Of a DNA stretch of 59,085 bases, positions 31,906 to 39,627 are shown in pieces. Within the stretch, counting starts at the first letter, position 1. Every line of letters starts with the position of its first letter. The stretch lies in the NCBI GenBank assembly GCA_944383135.1, contig CALWOL010000003.1, positions 1-59,085 of the forward strand, written 5' to 3'. Position numbers and translations under genes: made by a program. This DNA is from an uncultured Flavonifractor sp. (GTDB taxonomy: Bacteria > Bacillota > Clostridia > Oscillospirales > Oscillospiraceae). The notes under the pieces were generated by a model, which was not told the origin of the DNA, did not search any database, and saw only the letters and a program-made list of their open reading frames with translations.

Positions 31906-34464
31906 TTACTGGACGTCCAGCACGTCGTTGTTCACGTCGATGACCAGCAGGACAACCTCGCCCTCGCCGTTGGTCACGACCATGGCGTTGGCGTAGTCGC
32001 TGGTGACGCCGTTCACCACGTTGCTGGAGGACAGCTGGATGGAGCCACCCTCGATAACAGCGTTGTCGCTGCTGTCAACGTAGATGTACACGGTGTCGTC
32101 GGTCAGGGTGGCGTCGTAGGTCACGGAGGTACCGGTCACAGCACCGTTACCATCGGTGAAGTACGCGCTGCTGAAGCGGATGTTGGTGTCGGAGTAGCCC
32201 ACGATAGCAGCGGTGAAGTTGGCAGCGCCGCTGGTGGCAGCCAGAGTGCCCATAGCATAGACACTGATGGAGTCAACCTTGCCGTCGCCGTTCACGGTGT
32301 ACTTGATGACATCGCCCTTGGCCAGAGCATAAGCGGTATCCACCACGGTGCTGCCGCCGGCAGTCTTGCTGACGGTGGTCAGAACCTCGCCCTCGCCCAC
32401 GGGGATCTCAACATAGTACTTGTCGTCGTCGTTGGCATCCTGATACTTCACAACATCGCCGGTGACATAGGCGTAGCTGTCGCTGGTGGTGCCCAGAGAG
32501 CCGGACTCCACATAGGCCAGCTTCACGTAGTCGTAGCCGCTGGCACTGTCAGCGTCCACAGCGAAGTAGGTCACGGTCACAGCGGTCTTGGTGGCCTTCA
32601 GCTTGGCGCCGTTGGTCACGGAGTAGTCGGTGCCGTCCTTCACGAACACCACGGCATCGTCAGCAATGTAGTAGGTGGTGCCGCTGGCGGTGATGCTGCC
32701 CTTGGTGCTGCCGCTGGCAACATTGTAGGTGCCGCCGTTAAAGGCGTCGTCATAGTCGGTGGTGGCGCTCACGTCGCCGGCGGGGGCGGCAGTCAGGTCA
32801 TAGTAGCCATCATCGTCCACCTCGAAGGTGTAGATGGTGCCCACGGTGCCCTTGTTGTTGGCCTCCACGGTGGTGGTGGTGCCGTCGGACTTCAGCAGCT
32901 TGGTGGTGTAGGTGTTGTCCAGACCGGCAGCGTTGTTGGCAACAGCGGTCACAACCACGAAGTCAGCAGCGCCCAGGGTGGTGTTGGTGGCGTCAATGTA
33001 GAACAGGTAGCCGTTCACAGCCACGTACTCGCAGGAAGCACCGGCGGTAACAGCGGTCACCAGGGACATGTCGTACCACTCGCCGTTAAACTGGACATCG
33101 CTGCCCTTCACGGCCTGAGCCTTGGCCTCAACCAGAGCCACCTTCTCGATGACAGCGGTATCGTCCACGGTGTTGGCAGCGGCGGTGATCTTCACCCAGT
33201 CGTTCTTGGCCAGGCCGGTGTAGGCGTTCACGTCGTCAAACTCATAGGAGGTGCCGGCGGTGAAGGTCTTGGTGCCCACATAGGTCACCTTGGCCACGGT
33301 GAAGGGGTAAACGATCAGGGCGTCGCCCTTGTCGTCGCCGTCGTTGTCGATCAGATCGAAGGTGTAGGCAACCTTCTTGTTGGCGGCGGTGGCGTACACG
33401 CCAATGTCGTTGAGGGTGTCAACAGTGCCGGTCAGGAACTCATACACCTCAATGTTCTGAGCCTCGTCGGACAGCTTGTACTCGGTGCCGTCGATCTTCA
33501 CCTTCTCAGCGGTGGCAGCGGGAGCGGTGATGTCGCCCACAATGCCGGAGGTCAGCACGGAGCTGTCCTTGCTGAAGATGCCGTACACGGTGGTCTTGCC
33601 GTTCTCCACCTTGTAGAGCACCTTCACCTGCATCTGATACAGGTAGCCGCAGTCGGTGTCGGTGGTGTAGTTGCGGTCGACCTCACCGTCGGTCACGGTG
33701 TAGGTGTACTCGTCCTTATCGGAGTTGTAGCTGACGCCGGTCAGAATGCCGGTGGCCTCGGAGGTGTTGTACTTCTTGGCCAGCAGGGTCTGAGCACCCA
33801 GAGAGTAGTTGTAGGAAATGGTGCCGTCGGACAGAACCTTGTCGTAGGTCTTCTCCATGACCTTGGCGTTCAGGCCGTTGAACACGAGCTGAGCGGCGTT
33901 GTCACGGGTCAGAGGAGTGGAAGAGCTGATGTCCTCCAGGTTCTTGTACAGCTGGATGTCGTTGGCCAGCATGTCGGTGTTGGACTGCCAGCTGTCGCCG
34001 GTGAGCATAAACACAGCGGCGTCATAGCCCAGGGCGGTCAGAATCATCTTGGCAGCCTCGGCGGCGGTCACGGTGGCGTTGGGATCAAAGGTGCCGTTGC
34101 CGCGGCCGGAGATGATCTTCATGCTGGTGCAGTACTCGATGTAGGTCTCAGCCCAGTGACCGTCAATGTCACTGAAGGTGGGCTTGTCCTTGACGCCCAG
34201 CACGGGCTCCTTGCCGCCGTTCATGGCGATGGTAATCATCTTGGCCATCTCGGCACGGGTCACGATCCCAGTGGGATCGAAGTAGCTGCCGTCCTCTTTG
34301 CCGCTGATGATGTCCAGGGCAACCAGAGTATTGACAGCCTCAGTGTGGTCGATTTCATCCGCATCGGTGAAATCCTTGGAAGCTGCGCCGGCGGAGACAG
34401 CCATCATGCCGATCAGCATCATGGCGGCCAGAGCCAGGCTCAGCGCCCGCTTGAGGTTTCTCAT
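31906..34464 (-). CDS. S-layer protein with SLH domains (SLH-B)
   Basis: An 852-residue exported surface protein. Signal peptide 1-28 differs from SLH-A at one position (A22 for V22). SLH repeats lie at about 30-85 and 95-150 (SDIDGHWAETYIEYCTSM), with a weaker third at 160-205. The large C-terminal region is acidic, beta-type and Thr/Asp/Val-rich, largely different from SLH-A. The conserved RBS AGAAGGAGG and leader lie in the inverted repeat, and a strong promoter stands just upstream. By organisation this is the copy now in the expressed position. Confidence 0.9.
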   Translation of the reverse strand: MRNLKRALSLALAAMMLIGMMAVSAGAASKDFTDADEIDHTEAVNTLVALDIISGKEDGSYFDPTGIVTRAEMAKMITIAMNGGKEPVLGVKDKPTFSDIDGHWAETYIEYCTSMKIISGRGNGTFDPNATVTAAEAAKMILTALGYDAAVFMLTGDSWQSNTDMLANDIQLYKNLEDISSSTPLTRDNAAQLVFNGLNAKVMEKTYDKVLSDGTISYNYSLGAQTLLAKKYNTSEATGILTGVSYNSDKDEYTYTVTDGEVDRNYTTDTDCGYLYQMQVKVLYKVENGKTTVYGIFSKDSSVLTSGIVGDITAPAATAEKVKIDGTEYKLSDEAQNIEVYEFLTGTVDTLNDIGVYATAANKKVAYTFDLIDNDGDDKGDALIVYPFTVAKVTYVGTKTFTAGTSYEFDDVNAYTGLAKNDWVKITAAANTVDDTAVIEKVALVEAKAQAVKGSDVQFNGEWYDMSLVTAVTAGASCEYVAVNGYLFYIDATNTTLGAADFVVVTAVANNAAGLDNTYTTKLLKSDGTTTTVEANNKGTVGTIYTFEVDDDGYYDLTAAPAGDVSATTDYDDAFNGGTYNVASGSTKGSITASGTTYYIADDAVVFVKDGTDYSVTNGAKLKATKTAVTVTYFAVDADSASGYDYVKLAYVESGSLGTTSDSYAYVTGDVVKYQDANDDDKYYVEIPVGEGEVLTTVSKTAGGSTVVDTAYALAKGDVIKYTVNGDGKVDSISVYAMGTLAATSGAANFTAAIVGYSDTNIRFSSAYFTDGNGAVTGTSVTYDATLTDDTVYIYVDSSDNAVIEGGSIQLSSSNVVNGVTSDYANAMVVTNGEGEVVLLVIDVNNDVLDVQ

Positions 34465-34512
34465 CGGAAATTCCTCCTTCTAAAATTTTCGCCCATCAGG
34501 AGAGGAGACCTC
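34364..34512 (-). repeat. Inverted repeat IR-B over leader, RBS and signal peptide of SLH-B
   Basis: Inverse partner of 28085-28233, with the 64-nt identical run at 34428-34491. The outer edge lies 22 bp from the -10 box of the SLH-B promoter, so the promoter itself is outside the repeat. Confidence 0.9.
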
Positions 34513-34534
34513 CCCTTCATGAACTTACATGCAT

Positions 34535-34563
34535 ACTATACACGACCGCCCCCAGGCCGTCAA
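34535..34563 (-). promoter_or_regulatory. Promoter of SLH-B
   Basis: Minus strand: TTGACG (34563-34558), 17-nt spacer, TATAGT (34540-34535). The leader is about 64 nt. No equivalent stands before SLH-A. The 34564-34784 stretch beyond it holds no gene. Confidence 0.75.
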
Positions 34564-34784
34564 GCGTTTGGCGGGCTTTGTAACGAAAGCGTAATATAAG
34601 CTCCGCTCTCTTTCCGAGCTTTTTCTTGCGCTTCCATATCGTGCTGTTTTCTCCATGCATGTCACTGTTTCAGACGTCATTGGCGGGATTTTGTTCCCTG
34701 CTTTTTTGAAAAATTTTTGCTTCCGTTGCACGGGGCCGTACATCCAGTCGCCAGGCAGGTTGCCCCGTTCCCCGCCGGGAAAAA

Positions 34785-34815
34785 CAAAAAGGACATCCGA
34801 AAGGATGTCCTTTTT
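34785..34815 (-). terminator. Terminator of the tRNA cluster
   Basis: 14-bp stem CAAAAAGGACATCC (34785-34798) with 34802-34815, directly after the tRNA-Val CCA end; U-rich on the minus strand. Confidence 0.8.
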
Positions 34816-34816
34816 G

Positions 34817-34893
34817 TTGGTGGAGACGACAGAACTCGAATCTGTGACCCCTTGCGTGTGAAGCAAGTGCTCTACCGGCTGAGCTACGCCTCC
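34817..34893 (-). tRNA. tRNA-Val (anticodon CAC)
   Basis: Cloverleaf read on the minus strand: acceptor GGAGGCG with CGTCTCC, anticodon stem CTTGC/GCAAG with loop TTCACAC, T-loop TTCGAGT, discriminator A and encoded CCA (34819-34817). Decodes GUG, a frequent codon here. Confidence 0.92.
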
Positions 34894-34897
34894 ATAT

Positions 34898-34972
34898 TGG
34901 TGACCCGTACGAGACTCGAACTCGTGTTACCGCCGTGACAGGGCGGTGTCTTAACCACTTGACCAACGGGCC
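34898..34972 (-). tRNA. tRNA-Asp (anticodon GTC)
   Basis: Acceptor GGCCCGT with ACGGGTC, anticodon loop CTGTCAC, T-loop TTCGAGT, encoded CCA. Four bases separate it from tRNA-Val, so both come from one transcript. Confidence 0.93.
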
Positions 34973-35011
34973 ATGTTGCCCAAGCGGGCGGGAACCGCTT
35001 CCCATAAATGG

Positions 35012-35043
35012 AGTCCCAAAAGACGGCTTGTGCCGTCTTTTGG
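35012..35043 (-). other. Hairpin between tRNA-Met and tRNA-Asp
   Basis: 13-bp stem CCCAAAAGACGGC/GCCGTCTTTTGGG with TTGT loop, in the 75-bp spacer. It is terminator-like but its U-run lies inside the stem; it may be a processing signal or partial terminator. Confidence 0.5.
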
Positions 35044-35047
35044 GTCT

Positions 35048-35124
35048 TGGTAGCGGCACCTGGATTTGAACCGGGGACACTGCGGGTATGAACCGCATGC
35101 TCTAGCCAACTGAGCTATGCCGCC
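35048..35124 (-). tRNA. tRNA-Met (anticodon CAT, elongator type)
   Basis: Acceptor GGCGGCA with TGCCGCT, anticodon stem TGCGG/CCGCA with loop TTCATAC, T-loop TTCAAAT, discriminator A, encoded CCA. The paired first acceptor base argues against initiator tRNA. A CAT-anticodon tRNA-Ile modified with lysidine is the alternative, but the body looks like elongator Met. Confidence 0.82.
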
Positions 35125-35155
35125 GTTTCTTGCCCGGACGAACAGGGCAAGAGAT

Positions 35156-35184
35156 AGTATACCCGATTCCTCCCCGGTTGTCAA
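35156..35184 (-). promoter_or_regulatory. Promoter of the tRNA cluster
   Basis: Minus strand: perfect TTGACA (35184-35179), 17-nt spacer, TATACT (35161-35156). CTTGCCC/GGGCAAG inverted repeats (35129-35152) lie at the transcript start. Confidence 0.85.
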
Positions 35185-35246
35185 CAAGTTTTTCAAATTT
35201 TTTCAGACGCCTTTTCTCGCCCCCGGAACGCGCCTCTCCGGCGGGC

Positions 35247-35942
35247 TCAGTCAATCTTGTAGCCCACGCCCCACACCGTCTTGATGAACCGGGGATTGCG
35301 GGAGGGCTCCCCCATCTTCTCCCGCAGGCGGCGGATGTGGACCATCACGGTGTTGTTCCGGTCCAGGTACTTCTCCTTCCACACCGACTCAAACAGCCGC
35401 TCGGCGGAAATGACCTGCCCCCGGTTCTCACACAGCATCCACAGGATATCAAATTCAATGGGGGTGAGCCCCAGCTCCCGGTCGTACAGCCAGCACTCGT
35501 GAGTGGAGCGGTTGATGACCAGGCCGTTGAAGTCAATGATGTCCCGGCTGTCGGCGGCCTTCTCCGCCTCGTTGTACCGGGTGTACCGCCGCAGCTGGGC
35601 CTTGACCCGGGCCATCAGCTCCAGGGGATTGAAGGGCTTGGTAATGTAGTCGTCCGCCCCAATGGTCAGGCCGGTGATCTTGTCGATATCCGCCCCCTTG
35701 GCGGTGAGCATGAGCACGGGAAAATGGTGGTCCTTGCGGATTTCCCCGCAGAGGGCGAAGCCGCTGATGTCGGGCAGCATCACATCCAGAATGGCCAAAT
35801 CCAGCCGCTGGCTGTTCACCACCGCCAGGGCCTGGGTGCCAGTGCCGCATTTGAACACGGTGCAGCCCTCGCTCTTCAGATAGACCTCCACCAGGTCGGC
35901 AATCTCCGGCTCGTCATCCACCACCAGAATGTTGGCCTCCAT
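35247..35942 (-). CDS. OmpR-family response regulator (VanR-like)
   Basis: Two-component regulator of 231 residues. Receiver domain (1-118) with acidic pocket D9/D10, phospho-acceptor D53 (AILDVMLPD) and the late KPFNP switch lysine. C-terminal winged-helix domain (about 132-230), with the recognition stretch NTVMVHIRRLREKMG and ending VWGVGYKID. It is close to the VanR/PhoP subgroup. ATG 35942 is eight bases after AAGGAGGG. The likely partner is the VanS-like kinase at 37690-38868, not adjacent and on the other strand. No vancomycin-resistance ligase genes are present. Confidence 0.92.
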   Translation of the reverse strand: MEANILVVDDEPEIADLVEVYLKSEGCTVFKCGTGTQALAVVNSQRLDLAILDVMLPDISGFALCGEIRKDHHFPVLMLTAKGADIDKITGLTIGADDYITKPFNPLELMARVKAQLRRYTRYNEAEKAADSRDIIDFNGLVINRSTHECWLYDRELGLTPIEFDILWMLCENRGQVISAERLFESVWKEKYLDRNNTVMVHIRRLREKMGEPSRNPRFIKTVWGVGYKID

Positions 35943-35971
35943 GGGCACTCCCTCCTTCGCAGTTTCACCTT

Positions 35972-36001
35972 ATTATAAAGGAGGGGCACAGGGAGCGTCA
36001 A
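35972..36001 (-). promoter_or_regulatory. Promoter of the VanR-like regulator
   Basis: Minus strand: TTGACG (36001-35996), 18-nt spacer, TATAAT (35977-35972), 30 nt before the start. Confidence 0.7.
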
Positions 36002-36112
36002 GCCGCCGGCGCCATCGTAAGAAAATCATCACAACTTCCGCCGCCGGCGCAAGTAGTGACTTTTGCGGGGAAAGATGATACAATGCCTGGTATGCGAGAC
36101 AGGAGGCGCACC

Positions 36113-36598
36113 ATGGAACGATTTGACGCATTGCTGGCCCGGGTACTGGACCAGGCCCGGTCCCTGGACATTCCGGTGTCCGGGCGCATCCGTCCCCACG
36201 TGCGGGTCAACCGCCGGGCGGCCACCCGCTTCGGCTGCTGCATCCGGCAGGAGGACGGCAGCTTTACCATTGAGCTGACCCACCGGCTGCTGGAGGGAAG
36301 CGATCAGGCCTGCCTCCAGACCCTGGCCCACGAGGTGCTGCACACCTGCCCCGGCTGCCGCAATCACGGGGCCCGGTGGCGGCAGTGGGCGGAGCGGATG
36401 AACGGGGCCTTCGGCTACCGCATCGCCCGCACCGGCACCTGCCAGGCCCTGGGCCTGCCGGACCAGCGGTCGGCGCGCCACCTGGTGGTGTGCACCAGCT
36501 GCGGCCAGACCTTTCCCCGGCTGAAGGCCTCCCCCCTGGTGCTCCATCCGGAGCGCTACCGCTGCAAATGCGGCGGGGAGCTGGTGCGCAAATTCTGA
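36113..36598 (+). CDS. SprT-like zinc metalloprotease-fold protein
   Basis: A 161-residue SprT-like domain protein. The zinc-binding motif HEVLH lies at 73-77 (LAHEVLHTCPG), with a further His in the GCRNHG region. A C-terminal zinc ribbon shows CTSCG and CKCGG. Bacterial SprT/YhaM-type proteins are poorly characterised; eukaryotic relatives (Spartan) cleave DNA-protein crosslinks. ATG 36113 follows CAGGAGG. A TACAAT box at 36079-36084 may be its promoter. It is divergent from the response regulator and first of a plus-strand run. Confidence 0.85.
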   Translation: MERFDALLARVLDQARSLDIPVSGRIRPHVRVNRRAATRFGCCIRQEDGSFTIELTHRLLEGSDQACLQTLAHEVLHTCPGCRNHGARWRQWAERMNGAFGYRIARTGTCQALGLPDQRSARHLVVCTSCGQTFPRLKASPLVLHPERYRCKCGGELVRKF

Positions 36599-36689
36599 GC
36601 TCTGAGACAAGGATTACCGGGATATTAAGGAGGGACTCTCCACGGAAAGGCGAAGCAAGGCGGCCCTGTTCAACCGCGTTTTCTCCATT

Positions 36690-37697
36690 GTGGGACTGAG
36701 CATCGGGGGCGGCATTCTGGCCGCCCTGGTGCTCTATGTGGGCCGCACCATGAATTTACGGGAGCTGCTGGCGGGGATGCGGCCCCTGTGGCTGGCGGCG
36801 GCGGTGCTGTGCATTCCCTTCAGCGAGTGCGTGGACGCCCTCATCTTTTACGGCATGGGCCGCTCCCTGGGCTGCCCGGTGCGGCTGTCCGGCTGCTTTG
36901 ACGCCACCTGCATCGGGGAGTTTTACTACAAGCTGGGCCCCGCCGGGGCGCCGGTGCAGCTCAAGCTGATGTACGACGCGGGGATGCCCGCCACCGACAC
37001 CGCCTCCATCTACACCTGGAAGGCGGTGGCCAACACCATGGTGTACACCTGCTACGCCGTGGCCGCCCTGGCCTATGAGCTGCTGGGGCGGCGGGAGAGT
37101 CTGGGGGCGGCGGTGGCCGGGGCGGCGGCGCTGATTGCCCTGTATCTTTTCCTGTGCGGCCTGGCCCTGTTCACCGCCGTGCGGCCGGAGCCCATCCAGC
37201 GGCTCATCCGGCGCATCCTCACCTTCCTCTCCCGCCACTGGCGGGTGATGGCCAAACCGGGGATGGTGGACAAGGGCATGGCCAAGGTGGAGGAGTTCTG
37301 CGGCCAGCTGCGGGCCCTGAAGGACAACCGCCGGATGTTCCTGGGGCTGTACGCCGGGATGTTTGCCGAGCTTACCGCCCTGTTCTCGGTGCCCTATTTC
37401 CTCTACCGGGGACTGGGCCTCACCGGCTGCTCCTTCTGGGAGCTGGTGCTGCTCCAGTGCCTGGTGATGGTGCTCTCCCGCATCATCCTGCTGCCGGGCA
37501 ACGCCGGGGGCGCGGAGGGCAGCTTTTACCTGTTCATGGCCCCCGTCTTTGGCCAGCACCTGGCGGTGGGCATGGTGCTGTGGCGGTTTGCCACCTTCCT
37601 GGAGGTCATCCTGCTGGGCGGGCTGTGGTCGGTGGTCCGGTTCGCCAAGCGCTCCGCCGTCCGGCACCATCTCCAAGGAGGCGAGGCCTGTGAATGA
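36690..37697 (+). CDS. UPF0104 / LPG-synthase transmembrane-type protein
   Basis: Integral membrane protein of at least 335 residues with about eight hydrophobic segments, of the UPF0104 (flippase-like, MprF N-terminal) family. GEFYYKLGPAGAPVQ (about 73-87) and the late RIILLPGNAGGAEGSFYLF are characteristic. The GTG at 36690 starts within the first membrane segment and has no RBS. An AAGGAGG at 36627-36633 precedes an in-frame open stretch (…AALFNRVFSIVG…) without ATG, GTG or TTG, so the true start may be non-standard, near 36642. The stop overlaps the kinase start by 8 nt. Confidence 0.82.
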   Translation: MGLSIGGGILAALVLYVGRTMNLRELLAGMRPLWLAAAVLCIPFSECVDALIFYGMGRSLGCPVRLSGCFDATCIGEFYYKLGPAGAPVQLKLMYDAGMPATDTASIYTWKAVANTMVYTCYAVAALAYELLGRRESLGAAVAGAAALIALYLFLCGLALFTAVRPEPIQRLIRRILTFLSRHWRVMAKPGMVDKGMAKVEEFCGQLRALKDNRRMFLGLYAGMFAELTALFSVPYFLYRGLGLTGCSFWELVLLQCLVMVLSRIILLPGNAGGAEGSFYLFMAPVFGQHLAVGMVLWRFATFLEVILLGGLWSVVRFAKRSAVRHHLQGGEACE

Positions 37698-38868
37698 AAA
37701 ATACACCCGTCTGAAGCTGAAAATGCTGCTGTGGGTCGTCGCCGGCACCTGCGTCGCCGGGGCGGTGGGGGTGTTCCTGCTGGAGGTGGTCATCGACGGC
37801 GTGCTCCAGGACCCCCTTTACCGGCTCTTCGTCTGGGGAGCCCAGACGCTCTTCGGCCAGTCCGCCGAGACCGCCGACCAGCTCTACCAGCAGTATCTCC
37901 GAAACAACAAGCAGGAGATTCTCACCCTGGGCACCATGGTGCTGATGCTCATCGCCTTTTACCTGGCCATGGGCCGGTTCACCCGCTGGCTGGATGAAAT
38001 CCGCACCGCCACCCGGCGGCTGCTCCACCCCGGAGCCGACCCGGTGGAGCTGCCCCGGGAGCTGGCTCCCATTCAGGAGGATTTGAACGCCATCCGGCGG
38101 CAGCTCTCCGCCCGGGAGGCCGCCGCCCGGGAGACGGAGCAGCGGAAGGGCGATCTGGTGGCCTTCCTGGCCCATGATTTGAAAACCCCCCTCACCTCGG
38201 TGGTGGGCTACCTCACCCTGCTCCACGACGATCCCGGCCTGACGGCGGAGCAGCGGAGCAAATTCACCGGCATCGCCCTGGACAAGGCCAGGCGGCTGGA
38301 GGAGCTGCTATCGGAGTTCTTCGACATCTCCAAAATGGATCTGGACAGCGAGGCGGGAGAAAAGGCTCCCATTCAGCTGTCCATGCTGCTGGAGCAGCTG
38401 GCGGACGAATTCTATCCCCTGTTCGCCGAGAAGGAGCTGACCTGCGCCCCCCACATCCAGCCCCACCTGGTGGTGCTGGGGGACCCGGACAAGCTGGCCC
38501 GGGTGTTCGACAACGTGCTGCGCAACGCGGTGAGCCACTCCACCCCCGGCGGCCAGGTGGACATTCAGGCCGCCGCTCAGGGGGGCTGCGCCGAGATTAC
38601 CATCCGCAACCAGGGCCTGGAGATTCCCGAGGGGGAGCTGTCCAACATCTTTGAAAAATTCTACCGGCTGGACGCCGCCCGCTCCTCCCGCACCGGCGGG
38701 GCGGGCCTGGGGCTGGCCATCGCCAAGGAGATTGTGGAGCTCCACGGGGGCACCATCCGCTGCGAGAGCAACGGGGCCCTCACCAGCTTCGTCATCTCCC
38801 TGCCGCTGCATAAGGAGGCGCGCCATGGTCTGCGGAGAAACCGCGCTGGAGTTTCTGAATCGAAATAA
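37690..38868 (+). CDS. Membrane sensor histidine kinase (VanS-like)
   Basis: Two-component kinase of 392 residues. Membrane segments at about 11-33 and 78-95 enclose a short (~45-residue) extracytoplasmic loop. A HAMP-like linker and coiled region lead to the H-box AHDLKTPLTS with H162. The N-box NVLRNAVSHS and G-boxes (IFEKFYRLD, GGAGLGLAIAKEIVE) are intact. GTG 37690 follows AAGGAGG by seven bases. Sequence and topology fit the VanS subgroup that pairs with VanR-like regulators such as the one at 35247. It overlaps the following acetyltransferase gene by 44 nt. Confidence 0.92.
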   Translation: MNEKYTRLKLKMLLWVVAGTCVAGAVGVFLLEVVIDGVLQDPLYRLFVWGAQTLFGQSAETADQLYQQYLRNNKQEILTLGTMVLMLIAFYLAMGRFTRWLDEIRTATRRLLHPGADPVELPRELAPIQEDLNAIRRQLSAREAAARETEQRKGDLVAFLAHDLKTPLTSVVGYLTLLHDDPGLTAEQRSKFTGIALDKARRLEELLSEFFDISKMDLDSEAGEKAPIQLSMLLEQLADEFYPLFAEKELTCAPHIQPHLVVLGDPDKLARVFDNVLRNAVSHSTPGGQVDIQAAAQGGCAEITIRNQGLEIPEGELSNIFEKFYRLDAARSSRTGGAGLGLAIAKEIVELHGGTIRCESNGALTSFVISLPLHKEARHGLRRNRAGVSESK

Positions 38869-39529
38869 GCTGCTCTATCTGGACATGCTGGAGCCCATCC
38901 GCCGGGGAACGGCGGAGCTGCTCTACGCCGCCGGGGACGGGGTGCTGCTGTACGACCGGCTGGCGGAGGTGTACATGCTGGGGGCGGACAGCCGGGCTGC
39001 CCTGGAGGAGATGCTCCCCCTGATGGGGGACTGCACCATCCTCACCGGCCATCAGATGTGGTACAAGGAGGAGCTGGCCGCCCGCTTCGGCCTGAAAACG
39101 GAGCAAATCTGCCATCAGGCCGCCTGGCTGGAGCCGGCGCCCCCCGCCCCCAGCCCCTTTTCCGGGGAGCTGCGGCTGCTGGACAGGTCCTGGGCGGAGT
39201 GGGTGTACGCCCATTACAGCCACGCCTTCGGCGGGGTGGCCTATGTGGAGGACGCTATCGCTCGGGGAATGCTGGGGGCCTTTGTGGACGGGCAGCCCGC
39301 CGGCTTTGCCGGCACCCATATCGAGGGGGCCATCGGCATGCTGGAGGTGCTGCCCCCCTACCGCCGCCGGGGCATCGGCGAGGCCCTGCTCCGGGGCATC
39401 GTCTCTCTGGTTCTGGAGCGGGGCGGATACGCCTACGGTCAGGTGTTTGCCGACAACGCCCCCTCCCTGGCCCTCCAGCGCAGGACGGGCATGGCGGTGT
39501 CGGAGGAGCTGCTGTTCTGGCTGTTCTAG
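38825..39529 (+). CDS. GNAT-family N-acetyltransferase
   Basis: A 234-residue protein. Residues 1-105 form a weakly conserved N-terminal half. The GNAT domain is C-terminal, with the acetyl-CoA loop VLPPYRRRGIGEALLRG and the late QVFADNAPSLALQRRTGM. The substrate is unknown. ATG 38825 lies inside the kinase reading frame, six bases after AAGGAGG (38812-38818), so translation is coupled. The architecture differs from the GNAT at 18854. Confidence 0.82.
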   Translation: MVCGETALEFLNRNKLLYLDMLEPIRRGTAELLYAAGDGVLLYDRLAEVYMLGADSRAALEEMLPLMGDCTILTGHQMWYKEELAARFGLKTEQICHQAAWLEPAPPAPSPFSGELRLLDRSWAEWVYAHYSHAFGGVAYVEDAIARGMLGAFVDGQPAGFAGTHIEGAIGMLEVLPPYRRRGIGEALLRGIVSLVLERGGYAYGQVFADNAPSLALQRRTGMAVSEELLFWLF

Positions 39530-39539
39530 GGCTCCGGCC

Positions 39540-39567
39540 TTGACTTTTCCCGCTTGTCCGATATAAT
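39540..39567 (+). promoter_or_regulatory. Promoter of the radical SAM gene
   Basis: TTGACT (39540-39545), 16-nt spacer, perfect TATAAT (39562-39567). Confidence 0.75.
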
Positions 39568-39627
39568 AATCCTGTTATCGTCCGTTTTTTCGTCTTTCTG
39601 GGAGATCTGTCAGGAGGTTCTTTCCTT

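Noticed and set aside
34817-34972. tRNA-Val/Asp 3' ends as attachment site of the integrase at 26800
   Set aside because: No matching tRNA 3'-end fragment was noticed near 24850 or 28080, and the tRNAs lie outside the element by several kb.
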